A DNA stretch of 64,000 nt from Diphasiastrum complanatum (GCA_029204225.1 CM055106.1:46113180-46177179); one strand, 5' to 3'; positions 1-14,974 are shown, counted from the stretch's first letter. Made by a program: numbers and translations. Notes: generated from the sequence alone by a model not told the origin.

Positions 1-2015
1 ATGAAATCAATGACGGATCAAAAAATGAAGATGTTGCATATCAACTACAGTATGGTGGAAATAATCAACTTCCTATATTACCCAGAAGATCTTCAAGGAC
101 TAGCAGACCAGCTAATTGGTATATCGTCGAGTCTGCAGCTTATCTTATTCAATAACCGACGTCTGTCCAAGAGGCACTCAGTCAGCCTGATTCAGATCTC
201 TAGAAAGAAGCTATGGATAAAGAGTATTCATCTCTTATCAAGAGATGGACGTGGACGATTGTCGAATTACCTGCCAGCAGAAACGTAGTTGATTGAAAAT
301 GGATTTTCAAAGTCAAGTACAACGTAGATGGAAGCATCAACAGAAGAAAGGCACGACTTGTAGCCAGAGGATTTTCTTAGGTATACAACATAGATTACAG
401 TGAGGCCTTCAGTCCAGTAGTCAAGCATTCCTCTATTCGACTTTTGTTGTCATTTGCCGCTACAGCAGATTTGTTTTACATCAAATGGTTGTACAGACAA
501 CATATCTTAATGGAGTTATCGAAGAAGACATTTACATGGTGCAACCTGAAGGTTATATTATCGAGGGTAAACACAATCATGTTTGTAAATTCCATAAGGC
601 ACTTTATGGCTTGAAGCAATCTGCTCGAACATGGTTTCAAAGGATCAATACTTTTCTTATTGATCATGGCTATACACCTAGCTCTTCAGATTCAAACGTT
701 TACTTCAAAGCAGTGCAACAGTCTTTTATCATTATCACTTTGTATGTGGATGATACACTGCTTTTCAACAATAGTACCGATTTGATAAAAGAAGCCAAGA
801 CAATGCTATCTTCCGAATTCGACATGACCGATCTGGGCGAAGCTCATTTCTACCTTGGTATACAGATCCACAGAGACAGAAAATAGAAGTTGGTCTACAT
901 TACACAACAGAGGTACATCTACAACATGTTAGTCAGATATAATCTGATGAATAGCAAGTTAGCTCTCTCACGAATGGAACCAGGACTCAAATTATAAAAG
1001 GACCAGTGTCCCCAGACAATTCATGAGAAGCAGCAGATGCGTGAGTATCCTTATCATTTTATTATAGGATCTATGATGTACGCCATGATCTGTACCATGC
1101 CAGACATAACTTTTGTAGTCAGCTCTCTCAGTCAGTATATGACTAATATTGGTATAACACATTGGCAGGCTCTTATCAGAGTCATGAGATATCTTTGAGC
1201 TACTATAGACTTTTGCATTTTGGAGTAGTCGGCAGCGACAAACTCAGTTTACTTAATGGTTACACAAAAGCAAGTGGGCAGGAGATGTAGACACTCGTAA
1301 ATCTACTTCCAGATTTACATTCTTCCTCACCAATGGTCCAGTTTCTTGGAACAGTCGCAAGCAATCTTCGATAGCTCTATCTTCCACTGGTTCAGAGTAT
1401 ATCGCAGCCTCTCAAGCTACAAAGGAAGCAATTTGATTGAGGAACTTACTCTCAGATATCGGCCTGAATCAATATGCTCCGACAACATTATTTTGTGATA
1501 GTCAAAGTGCCATCGCTTTATCAACCAACCCTAGATTTCATTCCAGGAGAAAGCACATTGAACTGAAGTATCATTTTGTAAGAAGCAAAGTTCTCAACGA
1601 AGAGGTCAGACTGCAGTACTGTAGAACGCAAGATATGACAACAGATGTTTTTACTAAAGCATTAAGGTTGGAGTCACACAGAAGATTCTGTGTAGAACTA
1701 AGTTTGAAGGTCAAGGCATTCAAGGATTCAGATTAAGGGGGAGTGTTGGATTATTCTCTTTCTTACTAATCGCCTAATCGATTTTAATCTTCATCCATTG
1801 TTTATCCAGCCATGTGGATTTTCCCGTGTTGTTATACAGTTTGTAGAATTACAAGTGTTTTAATACAGTCTGTAGAATTACACAGAGTTTACGACAGTGT
1901 TTCCTTTTTCGCCTCTCAAGAATCCTGTTGAAAAATGCAGTGTCTCCTTTTTCGCATTTTTCGCTTGACAAAAATCTCGTGTAAAATCATAGTGTTGCAT
2001 TTTTCGCACCAGGAC
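1..2015 (+). mobile_element. Ty1/Copia element A, 3' part, broken
   Basis: Fossil LTR retroelement entering from the left edge of the window. Visible parts in Copia order: the linker after integrase (about 1-290), reverse transcriptase (about 480-1000, with the YVDD catalytic box near 745 and the LYGLKQS motif near 605), RNase H (about 1100-1735, with an SSTxSEY-like segment and a DSQSAIAL motif near 1500), a polypurine tract (1735-1743) and the start of the 3' LTR. It belongs to the same family as the complete element at 36.7-43.2 kb on the other strand: protein and LTR sequences match closely. It looks old and is broken in several places. The LTR is cut short, so no right target-site duplication is seen. 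Confidence 0.93.
1744..2015 (+). repeat. partial 3' LTR of Copia element A
   Basis: Begins TGTTGGATTATTCTC directly after the purine tract AAGGGGGAG. The same start, read on the minus strand, is the outer end of the LTR at 43216. Similarity to that LTR fades near 2015, so only the first ~270 bases remain. Confidence 0.8.
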
Positions 2016-2453
2016 CAATACAAGTACCATGCTTATCTTAAACCTTGTTTCTTAAATGCCAAAGTTAACATTTCCTTCAATCAGTCACTTATAATAATGA
2101 ATCCAACCCTTGACTTGGGATATTACCAAAAATAATTTCAAACACCTTAGAACAAGACAATCAAAGCAAGATAACACTACATACAATATGGAATGACAAG
2201 AATTTTTTTGCACCAAAACATCAAAAGCAATCCATTGATACCTGATGACAAAGGATGAGGGCTAGGTTTTTTCTCAATCCACTTTCAGGTGAGAATATTA
2301 GGCATGGAAAGTGTCCTTGATGTTACAAATGTGGCAAATCACAAGGTGAGATAGATGTTCATGCTATAGGTGAGCAACAACAACTATATGATTTTTACAT
2401 CATGCAAGTAGAATTTTTGAGAGTTTCTTTCAGTTGATGATTGAATAAAAGTA
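2016..2453. other. no gene seen
   Basis: AT-rich spacer with no coding signal, RNA gene or clear repeat beyond its contact with the foldback element on its right. Confidence 0.5.
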
Positions 2454-2978
2454 CATGGTGTGCTACCCTTGTCATGCCAATACATGATTATTTATAAATA
2501 AGTACATTGTTAAAGAATCCCACTACCCATTAATTTCAAATAGGTCCATCACAAGATATTTCGCTATCCTTTAGATAATAAGCTTAGTTTGATTATGGAA
2601 AAATGTTCATGGTGTTGTTAATGCTAGCATGTCGACATGCTAACCTACATAGAATCATAAATAATAAAAAAACAAATTTTTCTGGAATGCTAACCTTTAC
2701 AACTCCATACACATTTTTCCTTCATCAACATATACCTATATTTAGAAGGTAGCAAAAGTGTCTTTTGATGAACCTATTTAAGTGTTGTTGCTACTCACTA
2801 AATATATGTTTATTCAGATGATGGAAAGATGTTCATGAAGCCCTAAAGGATAGAAAAGTGTATTTTAAAAGACTTATTTAATATTTGATGGCTAGTAGGA
2901 GTTTCAACTATGTACCAAAGGTCCACAATTCTTATTTATAGAAAGTCACGTAGTGGCATGAAAGGGTAGCACACCATG
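2454..2978. mobile_element. foldback/MITE-like element with ~50-bp inverted ends
   Basis: The left end begins CATGGTGTGCTACCC, and the reverse complement of the right end begins with the same bases. The match continues imperfectly for about 50 bases through TATAAATAAG on both sides. The interior is noncoding and AT-rich and holds an 18-base perfect palindrome at 2625-2642. The right end also makes a local dyad, GGTAGCACA and TGTGCTACC spaced by three bases (2965-2985). No convincing target-site duplication was found, so the superfamily stays open. Confidence 0.5.
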
Positions 2979-4195
2979 TGCTACCTTCTTGTTGAATCAT
3001 GAGCAAGGAGAAACTTGCAAAAATTTACTCCAAAAAATACAAAGGCCCTCATTGATCAAGCTTGACATACCTACCATCTCAATTCTCAAAAAACTCAAAA
3101 TCTGATCAACCAGAGTGTATTGCTAATATAGGAGTTCATAATACGAAAGTATGCAAGATGCATAATCTACAATCATTGTGTGCTAAAAAAGGCTGAGCAA
3201 GTGTATTGGCCTTGCTTGCATAACTTAGTGTCCTTGTAACTCTTCTCCTTTGGCCATAGATTTTTTGATCATTTGGCAACAATTGTGCAATAACACACAC
3301 TTTCTTGATACACGGATAAAGCAAAACATAGAATTTGTGCAAAGGTCCACCAATCTCAATAGATTGTTGCCGAAGTTTTGCTTGAATGATATGACCAAGT
3401 GCTCTCAAAAGGTTTACAAGTCTAACCCAAACCTCCACATAATCTAACAGGGGGTTGCAAAGCAAGAACCTTAGAATACTTCAATGAAACAAGCATTTTA
3501 TGCAAATGATTGTTTACAATCCTCCAGAAAACAATTAGCCATCCCTGTGTCGCAATTGCAAAAAGAATGTACACAATAAATCTAGTAATATGGACATTTA
3601 TCTCAAACATATATAAATGATCTTAGTGACAAAATTTCCTGAAGCAACTCCTTATTTTATGAAACCATATGTGGCTCTGATCCTCTACATACTTTGAATT
3701 TCACACTCCACAACTAGCAACCATACAAAGCTCTCTCTCATCTAATTATTGTATACCTATACATTAAAGATCCAAATAATCTTTTGAAGTTTGGTTTTGA
3801 AGGACCTGACATAAACCACCAACACATATATTCTTCTTGTCAAATTCCAAACCCACATCATTATAATAAATAAACTTACATTTAACAGTTGCAATTACAT
3901 TATTGCACTCATTGTTCCTATCAACAACATTCTTAGGCACAAGTACTTACGTTTGAACATCCTTAGACAATATACCAATATAAAAGATTGGATAACCAAT
4001 AACAACACTATTGATTTTATAAGTGATATCATGAAGTACCACAAAGGCTTCCGTAGATACAAAAAAGCTGAATGAAAAACAAATTTACACTCACTACACA
4101 ACCCTGTAAATGTCCATTGATTGCCTCCATCGAGAGCGCTTGCGATACAATGTAAGAAGTTACTAGAAAGAGGAATGCATCTTGTTTCCAAGGGG
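2979..4195. other. no gene seen
   Basis: Open frames of 60-110 codons exist but lack recognisable domains or splice context and look like chance. No RNA gene or strong repeat seen. Confidence 0.5.
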
Positions 4196-4690
4196 GGGCT
4201 TGAATGTGGGACCAACCTTAGCCAACATTGTTGGATTAAAAAGAGAAATGGGTAAAGTGTAAGAACAAAATGTCCTACACCATTAGCGCGATGGAATGGG
4301 TTGGGACCAAAATCAACTTTGGATGCCAAGCTAGCCAACTATACCAACCCTCTTGGATGACTAGAAAGATAAGTTGGTAAATAGGCAGTGTAAGAAAAAA
4401 ATGTCCTTGACCATTATGACAATGGAATGGGTTGGGACCAAAGAAACTTTGAATGCCAAGCTCACCAACTGAGCCAACCTTGTTGGATTAGAAAGAGAAG
4501 TGGGTAGACATGTAGTGTAAGAAATAAAATGTCCTAGACCATTAGTCCAATGAAATGGGTTGGGACCAAAGAAACTTTAGAAGCTAATGTAACCGGCTGA
4601 GCCAACCCCCGTGGATTAGAAAGAGAAATGGTTATACATACAATGTAAGAAGAAAATGTTCGAAACGTTATTGTAATGGACTGTAGTGTT
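4196..4690. repeat. degenerate tandem repeat, ~130-bp unit, about four copies
   Basis: The phrase TTGGGACCAA recurs at about 4301, 4431 and 4560. Each time it is followed by a segment resembling CTTTGAATGCCAAGCTCACC, then GGATTAGAAAGAGAA and AAAATGTCCTAGACCATTA. An earlier partial copy starts near 4204. Copies differ by scattered substitutions and small gaps. Noncoding, lying upstream of the RPS15A promoter. Confidence 0.8.
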
Positions 4691-5073
4691 CGGAAAACCT
4701 CTTACACTTTTTAGAAGTTATCAAATTTTTAAAATTCTTGCCTTCTAGGTACCACATCTCAAAATTGATTGTAGACAGACTACTAGAAATTTACGGTAAT
4801 GAACCACTTTCTAACTCATTAAACCTTTGTAACCTAATCTTTATAAGGATCTACTTACTATTATAGTACACACAAATTTATTGCTTACGAAAACGAGAAA
4901 CATAAAATCTCTTATCGTTTTTCTAAAAGTCAACTTCCTATCAATTTCAAAAATAAATCAGCTTTCGGAGAAAGATGCCGATCCATTAGTAACTTTGTCG
5001 ACTTTCTGGAACAATGATGGACTAGGTTGGTGGCATTGGGAGGTTCAGCCCTTGGAGGGGGGCATTGGCTGCC

Positions 5074-5134
5074 TTGGGCCATTCCTTAGGACCCCAATTG
5101 GATTAAGGGATTGCTCTCTAGGGATTTAGGGTTT
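5074..5134 (+). promoter_or_regulatory. RPS15A promoter: site II element and telo-box
   Basis: TTGGGCC at 5074-5080 matches the site II core (TGGGCY), and TTTAGGGTTT around 5125-5134 is the reverse complement of the telo-box AAACCCTAA. In plants this pair is a known hallmark of ribosomal protein and other growth-linked promoters. Here it sits just upstream of a pyrimidine-rich leader, ahead of an uS8 gene. The match and position are seen; the regulatory role is inferred from the family. Confidence 0.75.
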
Positions 5135-5139
5135 GCTAC

Positions 5140-5269
5140 CTCTTCTTATTTACTGCTTAATTTTTTTTTCTTCTATTTTTATTCTTTCGTTGTCTGCGCA
5201 GCGCTCGCCTTCTCTGCTCGCCATCGCCATTCTACTTGCGATCTATCGGCGCTCCGCCTCTCCCCGCAG
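5140..5269 (+). other. RPS15A 5'-UTR exon (approximate start)
   Basis: Pyrimidine-rich leader downstream of the telo-box, ending at a strong donor CAG|GTGCGT (exon end 5269). The intron would run to the acceptor ATATCTAG (AG at 6406-6407), seven bases before the start codon. A leader intron is common in plant ribosomal protein genes. The transcription start is not defined by the sequence; 5140 is an estimate. Confidence 0.55.
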
Positions 5270-6407
5270 GTGCGTGCTGCAGCTTCTTCACCACTGTGCA
5301 CTGTCTTCTTCGCCTCCTGGGAACATTGCTCGGTTTGCCGTTCATTCTATGTGTGTTTTTCTTGCATTATTTTGAGTTCTTTAGCTTCTCTGCTGCTTTT
5401 ACTTGGTAATCTTTATCATGGTCTAGTTTTTAGTCTGTGATCTTATGTCTTCTTTAGTTTTTCTTGGCACATTGATCGGTTGGATTGCTCCTTCCACTGT
5501 TTATGGCTTATTGAGCCGTTTGTGAGAATTGAAAGGTAGCGATCTGGTTTGGCGCGAATGTGTGCTGTCGAGTTTTGGTTTGGTGGCAACAGACGCTTGG
5601 TTAATCCCATTGTAGAACCTATGAGCTGAATTGAGCTTTACACTCATTACTCTTAGTGCAAATGTTTTCAGCGGGCATCAGATATAGCGTTTACATCTAG
5701 CCTTTCGAGGACCAATGAAAAGTCATATAACCTGAAAGTATTATCGCAGTGGAGTAAATGTTCTTCGATATCGCATTCTCTTTGATAATAAACTATTTCA
5801 TCATCTAATCTTTCAGATCCATTCTCTCCCTCTTATCAAGATCGTCTTCAATTATTCATTAAAGGATGTCTGTTCAATTTAATCTGCGTTTACTACGATA
5901 ATACAGAATAATATTGATTTCATCCGTACAGATCGACGCAAAAATTGGAATCTAGGCTATTATTTTCAAGGCTTAATCAAATCTTAAGGACCCTGAAACC
6001 TGTGATTTGATGTAGTTAATATGTCGCTCACCAGTAAGTGTACCAACATAATCATTAGGTAGAAGAGATTTTGGGCATGGCACAATTCATTGTCTAGGTC
6101 CTTTATTAGAATATGGTTGGAGTCCCCCACGATAGCCAAGTCGGATAAGAGTGTTACCAACTGCAATGGATACCGGGGCTTGAATTTCCGTCTGCATGTG
6201 GAGGGAGAGACATCTTTGAATGCTTAGTCTCCAAAAATGAAGTGTAGAATACATAGTTTCTCCTTTGTCCTGTAAATGTGTTATTCATACTAATGAAAAA
6301 TGTATACATCTTCGTTACACGTTTTTGAAGAAAATCCGCTGTTTCTAAACTATGTACTGCCAATTCATGAGGTAAAGAAGCTAATTTTCGTTCTCTGCAA
6401 TATCTAG

Positions 6408-9283
<2,876 letters not shown>

Positions 9284-9917
9284 ACTATGTTGAAAAAACA
9301 GTTTAGGAAGCTTTTATAGCAACATTCAGCTATATGAGCGCAAGTTACATTGTTACCCAGGAGTCCTAGGTCAAAGGGACCTTTTCAGCGGTCTTACAAT
9401 GGGCCAAAAGGTTTGTGTTAGTGCTTGGAGACATTGAGCACCAAATTTTGCAGATTTTTATTTCAAGTGTAGCGAAATTCTATGATGCAATATTGACGTT
9501 GGCTATATTCCTGTGTATCTGCTGTTTTGGATATTGTGAGCTGTTTCAAGAATCTCCTGTGCAGGGTTGTATGGTCTTTTTTGAGCTTTCTTAACCTATC
9601 AAGTGTGCATTTCTTTGATATATAATATGTATGCAGTGCTATGCACTATGCAGTAAAAGTAAATCTTCTTGGTGGTTGATAATTTTGGCCAATTGGCATA
9701 TAGATTCCTCTTGGTTTTTTCATGCATTATAGGGTTATGCTTTAAATGTTTTTTTGGTTTTGAATAGTATGGTTTGTTCTCCACACTTAGTAGCATTTAA
9801 CAGTGGGCGGCAGCCTTATAATGTTTTTAATCTCTCTGTTAGATGAACACATTTTCACTTAGTAATCTATTCAGGCTCGTAAGGAAAATATTATATCTAG
9901 CTTGTTCTGCTCATAGA
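9284..9917 (+). other. RPS15A 3' UTR and spacer
   Basis: Noncoding sequence after the RPS15A stop. The 3' UTR must lie in the first few hundred bases, but no unambiguous poly(A) site could be fixed. No other gene seen. Confidence 0.4.
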
Positions 9918-9942
9918 ACCCACGGTTTCCAGAACCGTGGGT
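9918..9942. repeat. short perfect hairpin, 10-bp stem
   Basis: ACCCACGGTT and AACCGTGGGT are perfect inverted arms around the loop TCCAG. A third related piece, GGAACCGTGGGG, follows at once. It lies in a local GC-rich patch in AT-rich DNA. Function unknown. Confidence 0.6.
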
Positions 9943-9962
9943 CCTGGGAACCGTGGGGTGAA

Positions 9963-10262
9963 TTAAGGATTAGTCTGTGCGAAAGAGTTCAATCCATTCA
10001 ACACCTTTCTCAAGGTGAGACAATAATGCGAAGTCTTGATCATATCCTCAAAAGCTTTTATTCTGGTGGATAGAAGGCGTTCAGCTGCCTGCAGGGTAAG
10101 ATTTCTAGCATAGATAGATACCCGTAACAAAGTTTCAATGGAACAGGCTACTTTGAGCAGAGCTAGATACCCTAAAGGAAGTTTGAACAGCTTGGTTTTT
10201 TCCCAGGTTTGAAAATCTGTTAAGAGCATTATCAGTTCTAACAAGCAAGTGTGGCAATCCAT
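9963..10262 (-). CDS. hypothetical protein or pseudo-exon, 99 codons
   Basis: An open frame on the minus strand with protein-like composition: amphipathic, leucine-rich, no low-complexity stretches, with a helical-looking middle containing LPLGYLALLKVACSIETLLR. I do not recognise the family. It may be an isolated exon, a pseudogene fragment or a chance frame. No convincing flanking splice sites were fixed and no neighbouring frame extends it. Confidence 0.25.
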   Translation of the reverse strand: MDCHTCLLELIMLLTDFQTWEKTKLFKLPLGYLALLKVACSIETLLRVSIYARNLTLQAAERLLSTRIKAFEDMIKTSHYCLTLRKVLNGLNSFAQTNP

Positions 10263-11070
10263 CTGGGTCCTACCTTCCTGGCTTTCGATATAAAACTGCT
10301 ATTGATACCAAATTCTTAACCACTTTTTGTTTTCGATGAAACATATTACTTTTAAGTGGATATAGCTACTGGGAATGAGAAATTACACTTGGAAAAAATT
10401 TACTGTTAAACAAAGTGGTTTGTGTTCCAGTGAAAAAGTATAGACTGCAACTAATTTGATCAAATCATCAGTGTGGCTTGAGAAGTTTGGACTCAACTTC
10501 CATGAATAACGGTCACAAATAATATATAATGTGTTCCAGGGTTTTCACTGGAGGCATATCTGTTTATCCACCATAGTGAACCCTGGTATTGATGTGAGAA
10601 ATTGACAACCTAATGATCCACTTGATTTCCTGTAACCAGCAGTATCATAGGGGATATTTTTGCCAAATTATTTATTGATGTAAGTATCACAGATTAGGCT
10701 TTAAGTGTAACTACAGGTTTATAAATTTGGATGAGTGGGCGATCTCAAATGCTGATTAATAAGAGCTGGACAACGATTGTACCTTAATCATAACCTTAGT
10801 ATTTGATGGATCAATGAAAGTTTGACATGAAGAAATGATATAAAGGCAATCTAGCTGTGACTGTTGTGTGATGTACCCTTCTTGCGAACCCCGTCTGAGT
10901 GATTTGCTTGCATATGACTTGGTCTTAAGTGAATAGAAATCCAGATCGTCACCTTCTTACAATTTGTTTTGCAATTGTTCTTGAAGATCAAGTTCTCTTT
11001 GGATTTTGTAGTGCATGTCTATGTGTTGAATGTTGATAATTTGGGCATATATGTTTGGAATGTTCATTGC
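10263..11070. other. no gene seen
   Basis: AT-rich spacer with no domain-bearing frame or RNA gene. The first bases of a perfect tandem duplication begin at its right edge. Confidence 0.45.
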
Positions 11071-11198
11071 ATTTTAGAATTTCTTAAAGTAATCCATTAA
11101 TGCCCATGCCCATCAGTCACTTTGGGTACAATACATTTTAGAATTTCTTAAAGTAATCCATTAATGCCCATGCCCATCAGTCACTTTGGGTACAATAC
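11071..11198. repeat. perfect 64-bp tandem duplication
   Basis: Two adjacent 64-base copies (11071-11134 and 11135-11198), each beginning ATTTTAGAATTTC, with no difference seen between them. Perfect identity implies a recent duplication, or an assembly artefact. Confidence 0.9.
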
Positions 11199-11448
11199 AT
11201 ATTAGATTTAATGTCAACTCTAAAAGCATTACAATATAACATAACATAGATCAAAAGTACAAATGCCATTCAAGCGGAGCATACTCCTATAGTAGTTTTC
11301 AAAGTTTGTGCCGTACTCTTTTAGTTGTTTTCAAAGATTGTGCCAACTTAATGACTATTAGAACCTTATGTCCAATCGAATGTTGCCTTGGAATTGCAAC
11401 AAGCAAACCAAAGGCCCTCACCATAATTCACAATGTAGATGAATACAC

Positions 11449-11451
<3 letters not shown>

Positions 11452-11494
<43 letters not shown>
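11452..11494. repeat. (AT)n microsatellite
   Basis: About 43 bases of uninterrupted alternating A and T. Confidence 0.95.
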
Positions 11495-11499
<5 letters not shown>

Positions 11500-11855
11500 C
11501 TATCGTACAATGCCTTAGTTAAAAGGCTACTAGAGTGTTATGCCCAACTTTGCACTAATTTATAAGCAATAGGTACACATTTGTCTTGCCAATTGGCTTA
11601 GACGAATTTTTAAAGGAAGTAGCACATGTTCTCATTAATCCATTAGCAATACTTAAGTATGCTACTTGTTAATTGAGATAATCGAGGTCCTGCCAGCTGT
11701 TAACTTAAGCTGGATGTAGAAACGCCTTCTAGTGGGACCAAAGAGCGCATCACCAGATTGACAAGTGTGAATATCATTTGTATTGCATTTGAGCTAGAGA
11801 AAAAAGGTGCTGAGACATAAGTATTAAGTGTGGCTAGGTTGTTTGCACAAGCAGC

Positions 11856-11930
11856 TAAAAGAGGCATATGCCATTTGTAAGTAGGTTATTTGCAAGTTAA
11901 AAGAGGCATATGCCATTTGTAAATAGGTTA
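11856..11930. repeat. short tandem duplication, 42-bp period
   Basis: A 33-base segment starting TAAAAGAGGCATATGCC occurs at 11856 and again at 11898, with one difference seen. Confidence 0.8.
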
Positions 11931-12249
11931 TGCAAGTAGATGAGCTTCCATTATCATATGATGGAGATATATGTTTGCACAAGAATCTTTCTCTTATTTG
12001 CATCGATTCTACTGCTCAGATAGCAGCGTTTCTGTCTGCTACAGATTCTGTGTATCAACGATTCTACTTGGCAGTGGCTCAGTCACGGATTCTCTCATTG
12101 TTAGCAACGTTTCTGTCTGCACAGATTCTGCCTGTCCACCACTTAGCCAGGAGTGTCATCTACACGGGTCTCTTTGTAGTATATTGGTAGTGTGTCCTGC
12201 CTGTCAATGGCATGATTCGATCCTTGATTGGCAATGGTAGCTCACCTTG

Positions 12250-12277
12250 GATATAGGAACTGTCAGGAACTCGAAAA
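12250..12277. repeat. left copy of a dispersed repeat pair flanking the purine block
   Basis: GATATAGGAACTGTCAGGAA followed by CTCGAA here matches GATATAGGATCTGTCAAGAA followed by CTCGAA at 14947. The matching context extends a little upstream. The pair brackets about 2.7 kb of low-complexity DNA. It could be the edges of an unrecognised element, but no terminal duplication or coding part supports a family name. Confidence 0.5.
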
Positions 12278-12489
12278 CTTTCATGCATCAGAGAGTGGGT
12301 GCCAGATAGTGGTGGAAAACTTTGATTGAACCTCTCGGTCGAGGAGACTCGATTTGAGTTCCTTAGTGAAGATTCGGTTGAAGAGTTCGGTGGAAGAGAG
12401 TTGGTTCAGAACATTCGGATGGAAGCCTCGGCTAAAGAGCTTTGGTTTTAACATTTAGTGGGTTTTGGTAGTATACGAACCACCAGATA

Positions 12490-14520
12490 TAGCATCAGAT
12501 ATAAGATAGAAAAATGGTCATCGGATGTATTTCAATCAATATGAAATAGTCAAGCATCGGACATAAAATCGGATGTGATGAGAGATTGAGGAGTCAGATA
12601 TAAAATATGGGGACTCTCAGATGTGCTGGTCGGATGTAACGTTGGTAACAATTTAGAGGCTTGTCAGATCTTCTGTTGATTACAGCCTCGGATGTACTTG
12701 GTCATGAATGGACATGTCTCAGACTGTTTTGTCTTTGATTGAATTGTCTACCAGAGTCAGATTAACAATATGGGATTCTCTATTGATTGTTTCTCAGATA
12801 TGATTGAACTGATAGGATGTGATTGATATGTCAAATCAACCATGAAAATCTGAACAATGGTGAAGAACTGTGATAGCTCATCGGATGTATTTTGAAGCTC
12901 ATCGGACGCCAACTGTGGAAACAAAGGGAATGCAAGGTCGGAGGGCGTCAGATGGAACTGATGAAAAAGGGCGTCAGATACAATTGATGAGGAAGGGTGT
13001 CAGATGCAAATAAAGGTGGAGTGCTTCAGATGCAAACTGGAGATGGTTTGACGGGTGCAAGATGGGTTAGATCAGAAAAAAATAGACTGGATTCAAAAAT
13101 ACAATGGATGAGAAAAAAACTATAAGATATAGCTAAAACTCGAAAAATAAGGGATCGAAAAATCTAGGATCGAAAAATTAAGGGATCGAAAAAAATACGA
13201 CTCAAAAAAATAACGGCTCGAAAAAATATAAGCTCGAAAAAATCTGGGATCGAAAACTACCAAAGTATCAAAAAATGTACAAAGGATCGAAAAATTGAAA
13301 AGTATTGAAATTTTTTTATAGTGACTTGGACAAAACTTGAAAAAATCGAGTCGATATAGTATCGAAAAATTCTGGAAAAACATCGAGTCGCATATCAAAA
13401 AATCTCAAATATGGAAAAAATGACAAGGGACTGAAAAATTGAAAAATTGAAAACTTTGAAAAAATAAAAAACATTAAAAAAGCGAAAGAAACTCAAAAAA
13501 CGTGAAAAAACTCAAAAAACTCAAAAAACCTTGAAAAACTTGAAAAAAAAACTCGAAAAAACTTAAAGACTAGAAAAATTTAAAAAATCCAAAAAAACTT
13601 GAAAATTTCTATATCTGAAAAAGTTGAAAAATTTAAAAACTCGGAAAACTTGAAAAATATAAAAAAATACGAGAAAGTCGAAAAAAATTGAAAATACGTC
13701 GGATGGAATTAGAAAGACGTCCGATGCGAAAACTGGGCTAAAAAAAAACATGGGATCAAAACTTAAGGGTCAGATGGAGGGTAGTGGATGCAATGAAAAA
13801 TGAGAGTTGTCAGATGCATTGAGGGGCGTCAGATGCAAACAAAAGATAAAATCGAAAAATGAAAGAACGTGGAAGTAAGATCCCGAAGAATTGGAAAATC
13901 GAAAATGAGAAAATCCCAAGAAACCTGAAAACTAGGAAAACTCAAAAAACTAGAAAATTACGAAATCGCAAAAAACTTGAAAAGCTCGAAATCCTGAAAA
14001 TGGTGGAACACTCGAAAAAATGGTGAAAAGCTTGAAAAATGGGGACAAACTCAAAAAATGGTGAAAATTTGAGAACTGGAAAAATTGAAAAAAAACATCG
14101 GATGCAATCGGGGATCAGGGTGGTGGATGCAAAAATGGGTGGCAGATGGAAAGTGGTGGATGCAATCAAAGTGAACTGGCGGATGCAATTGTAGAGGGAG
14201 CTTCGGATGGAATAATGAAAATATAGTAGAATTTCGAAAAATGAGAAAAGCTCAAAAAATGGAAAAATTCGAAAAACTCAAAAATTACACAAAACGGCGG
14301 ATGCAATTGGGGATCAGGACGACGGATGCAAAAATGGGTGGAAGATGGAAAGTGGTGGATGCAATCAAAGTGGACTGGCGGATTAGCCCAAGAGCTTGTT
14401 GGATGCAAATTTTGAAAAGCTCAAAAAAGCTGAAAATTTCGAGAAACTCGAAAAATTCCGAGAAACTGAAAAAATCCTAAAAATTTGAGAAACTCAAAAA
14501 TAATGAAAAACTTGATTTTT
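12490..14520 (+). repeat. purine-strand, degenerate low-complexity block (core 13050-14520)
   Basis: The plus strand is very rich in A and G, made of endless variants of CTCGAAAAA, TTGAAAAA and GATCGAAAAA, mixed with a second word family CAGATG/CGGATG followed by CAA (strong from 12490 on). Minus-strand open frames here are rich in Phe and Ser only because they are read from this composition. A ~72-bp segment starting GGATCAGG is repeated at about 14113 and 14313 with few changes, so local duplication has acted. No gene seen. Confidence 0.8.
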
Positions 14521-14946
14521 TTGATTGGCGGTGTCCAAAAACACGAAATAGCGGTGCAGCGGTTCGGAAAGTCTGGAGTGAGTTTGTACAGACTTGAAGG
14601 ATCAATAGGGAAGTTTTGAAGCAATCACGATCTGACAAACAATAATCTGGAATGCGTGCTTGGAAAAATGAGGATTGCAGGACATCAAGCAAGCAACCAA
14701 AAGTGAGTCAGAACTGAAAAATTGTCTTTTAAAAATGAGTTTTGGATCAAAAGCCAAGAAGATTGTCAATGGCAACGACGCCAATGTCAACAGAAACATC
14801 TTCTACGTCTACACACGCATCTTCTGTCTCTACTTCTCTGTTAGCGCCTATTCTTCTTCTATTAGCAGCTAAATTATCATTGTGTGCTACGATTATACTT
14901 GATAGAGATTCTGCCAAACAACGGGTCCGCTTGGTAATGGGTCTTA

Positions 14947-14974
14947 GATATAGGATCTGTCAAGAACTCGAATT
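14947..14974. repeat. right copy of the dispersed repeat pair
   Basis: Partner of the copy at 12250. Both share GATATAGGA, CTGTCA and GAACTCGAA in the same spacing. Confidence 0.5.

Noticed and set aside
3136-4338. Minus-strand frames of 60-147 codons with hydrophobic stretches
   Set aside because: No recognisable family, poor composition and overlapping repeats; judged chance.
5124-5134. Telomere-like TTTAGGG
   Set aside because: A single copy at promoter distance from a ribosomal protein gene; it is a telo-box, not a telomeric array.
13120-14799. Phe-rich minus-strand frames in the purine block
   Set aside because: Composition artefact of GAAAAA repeats; no domain, no splice logic.
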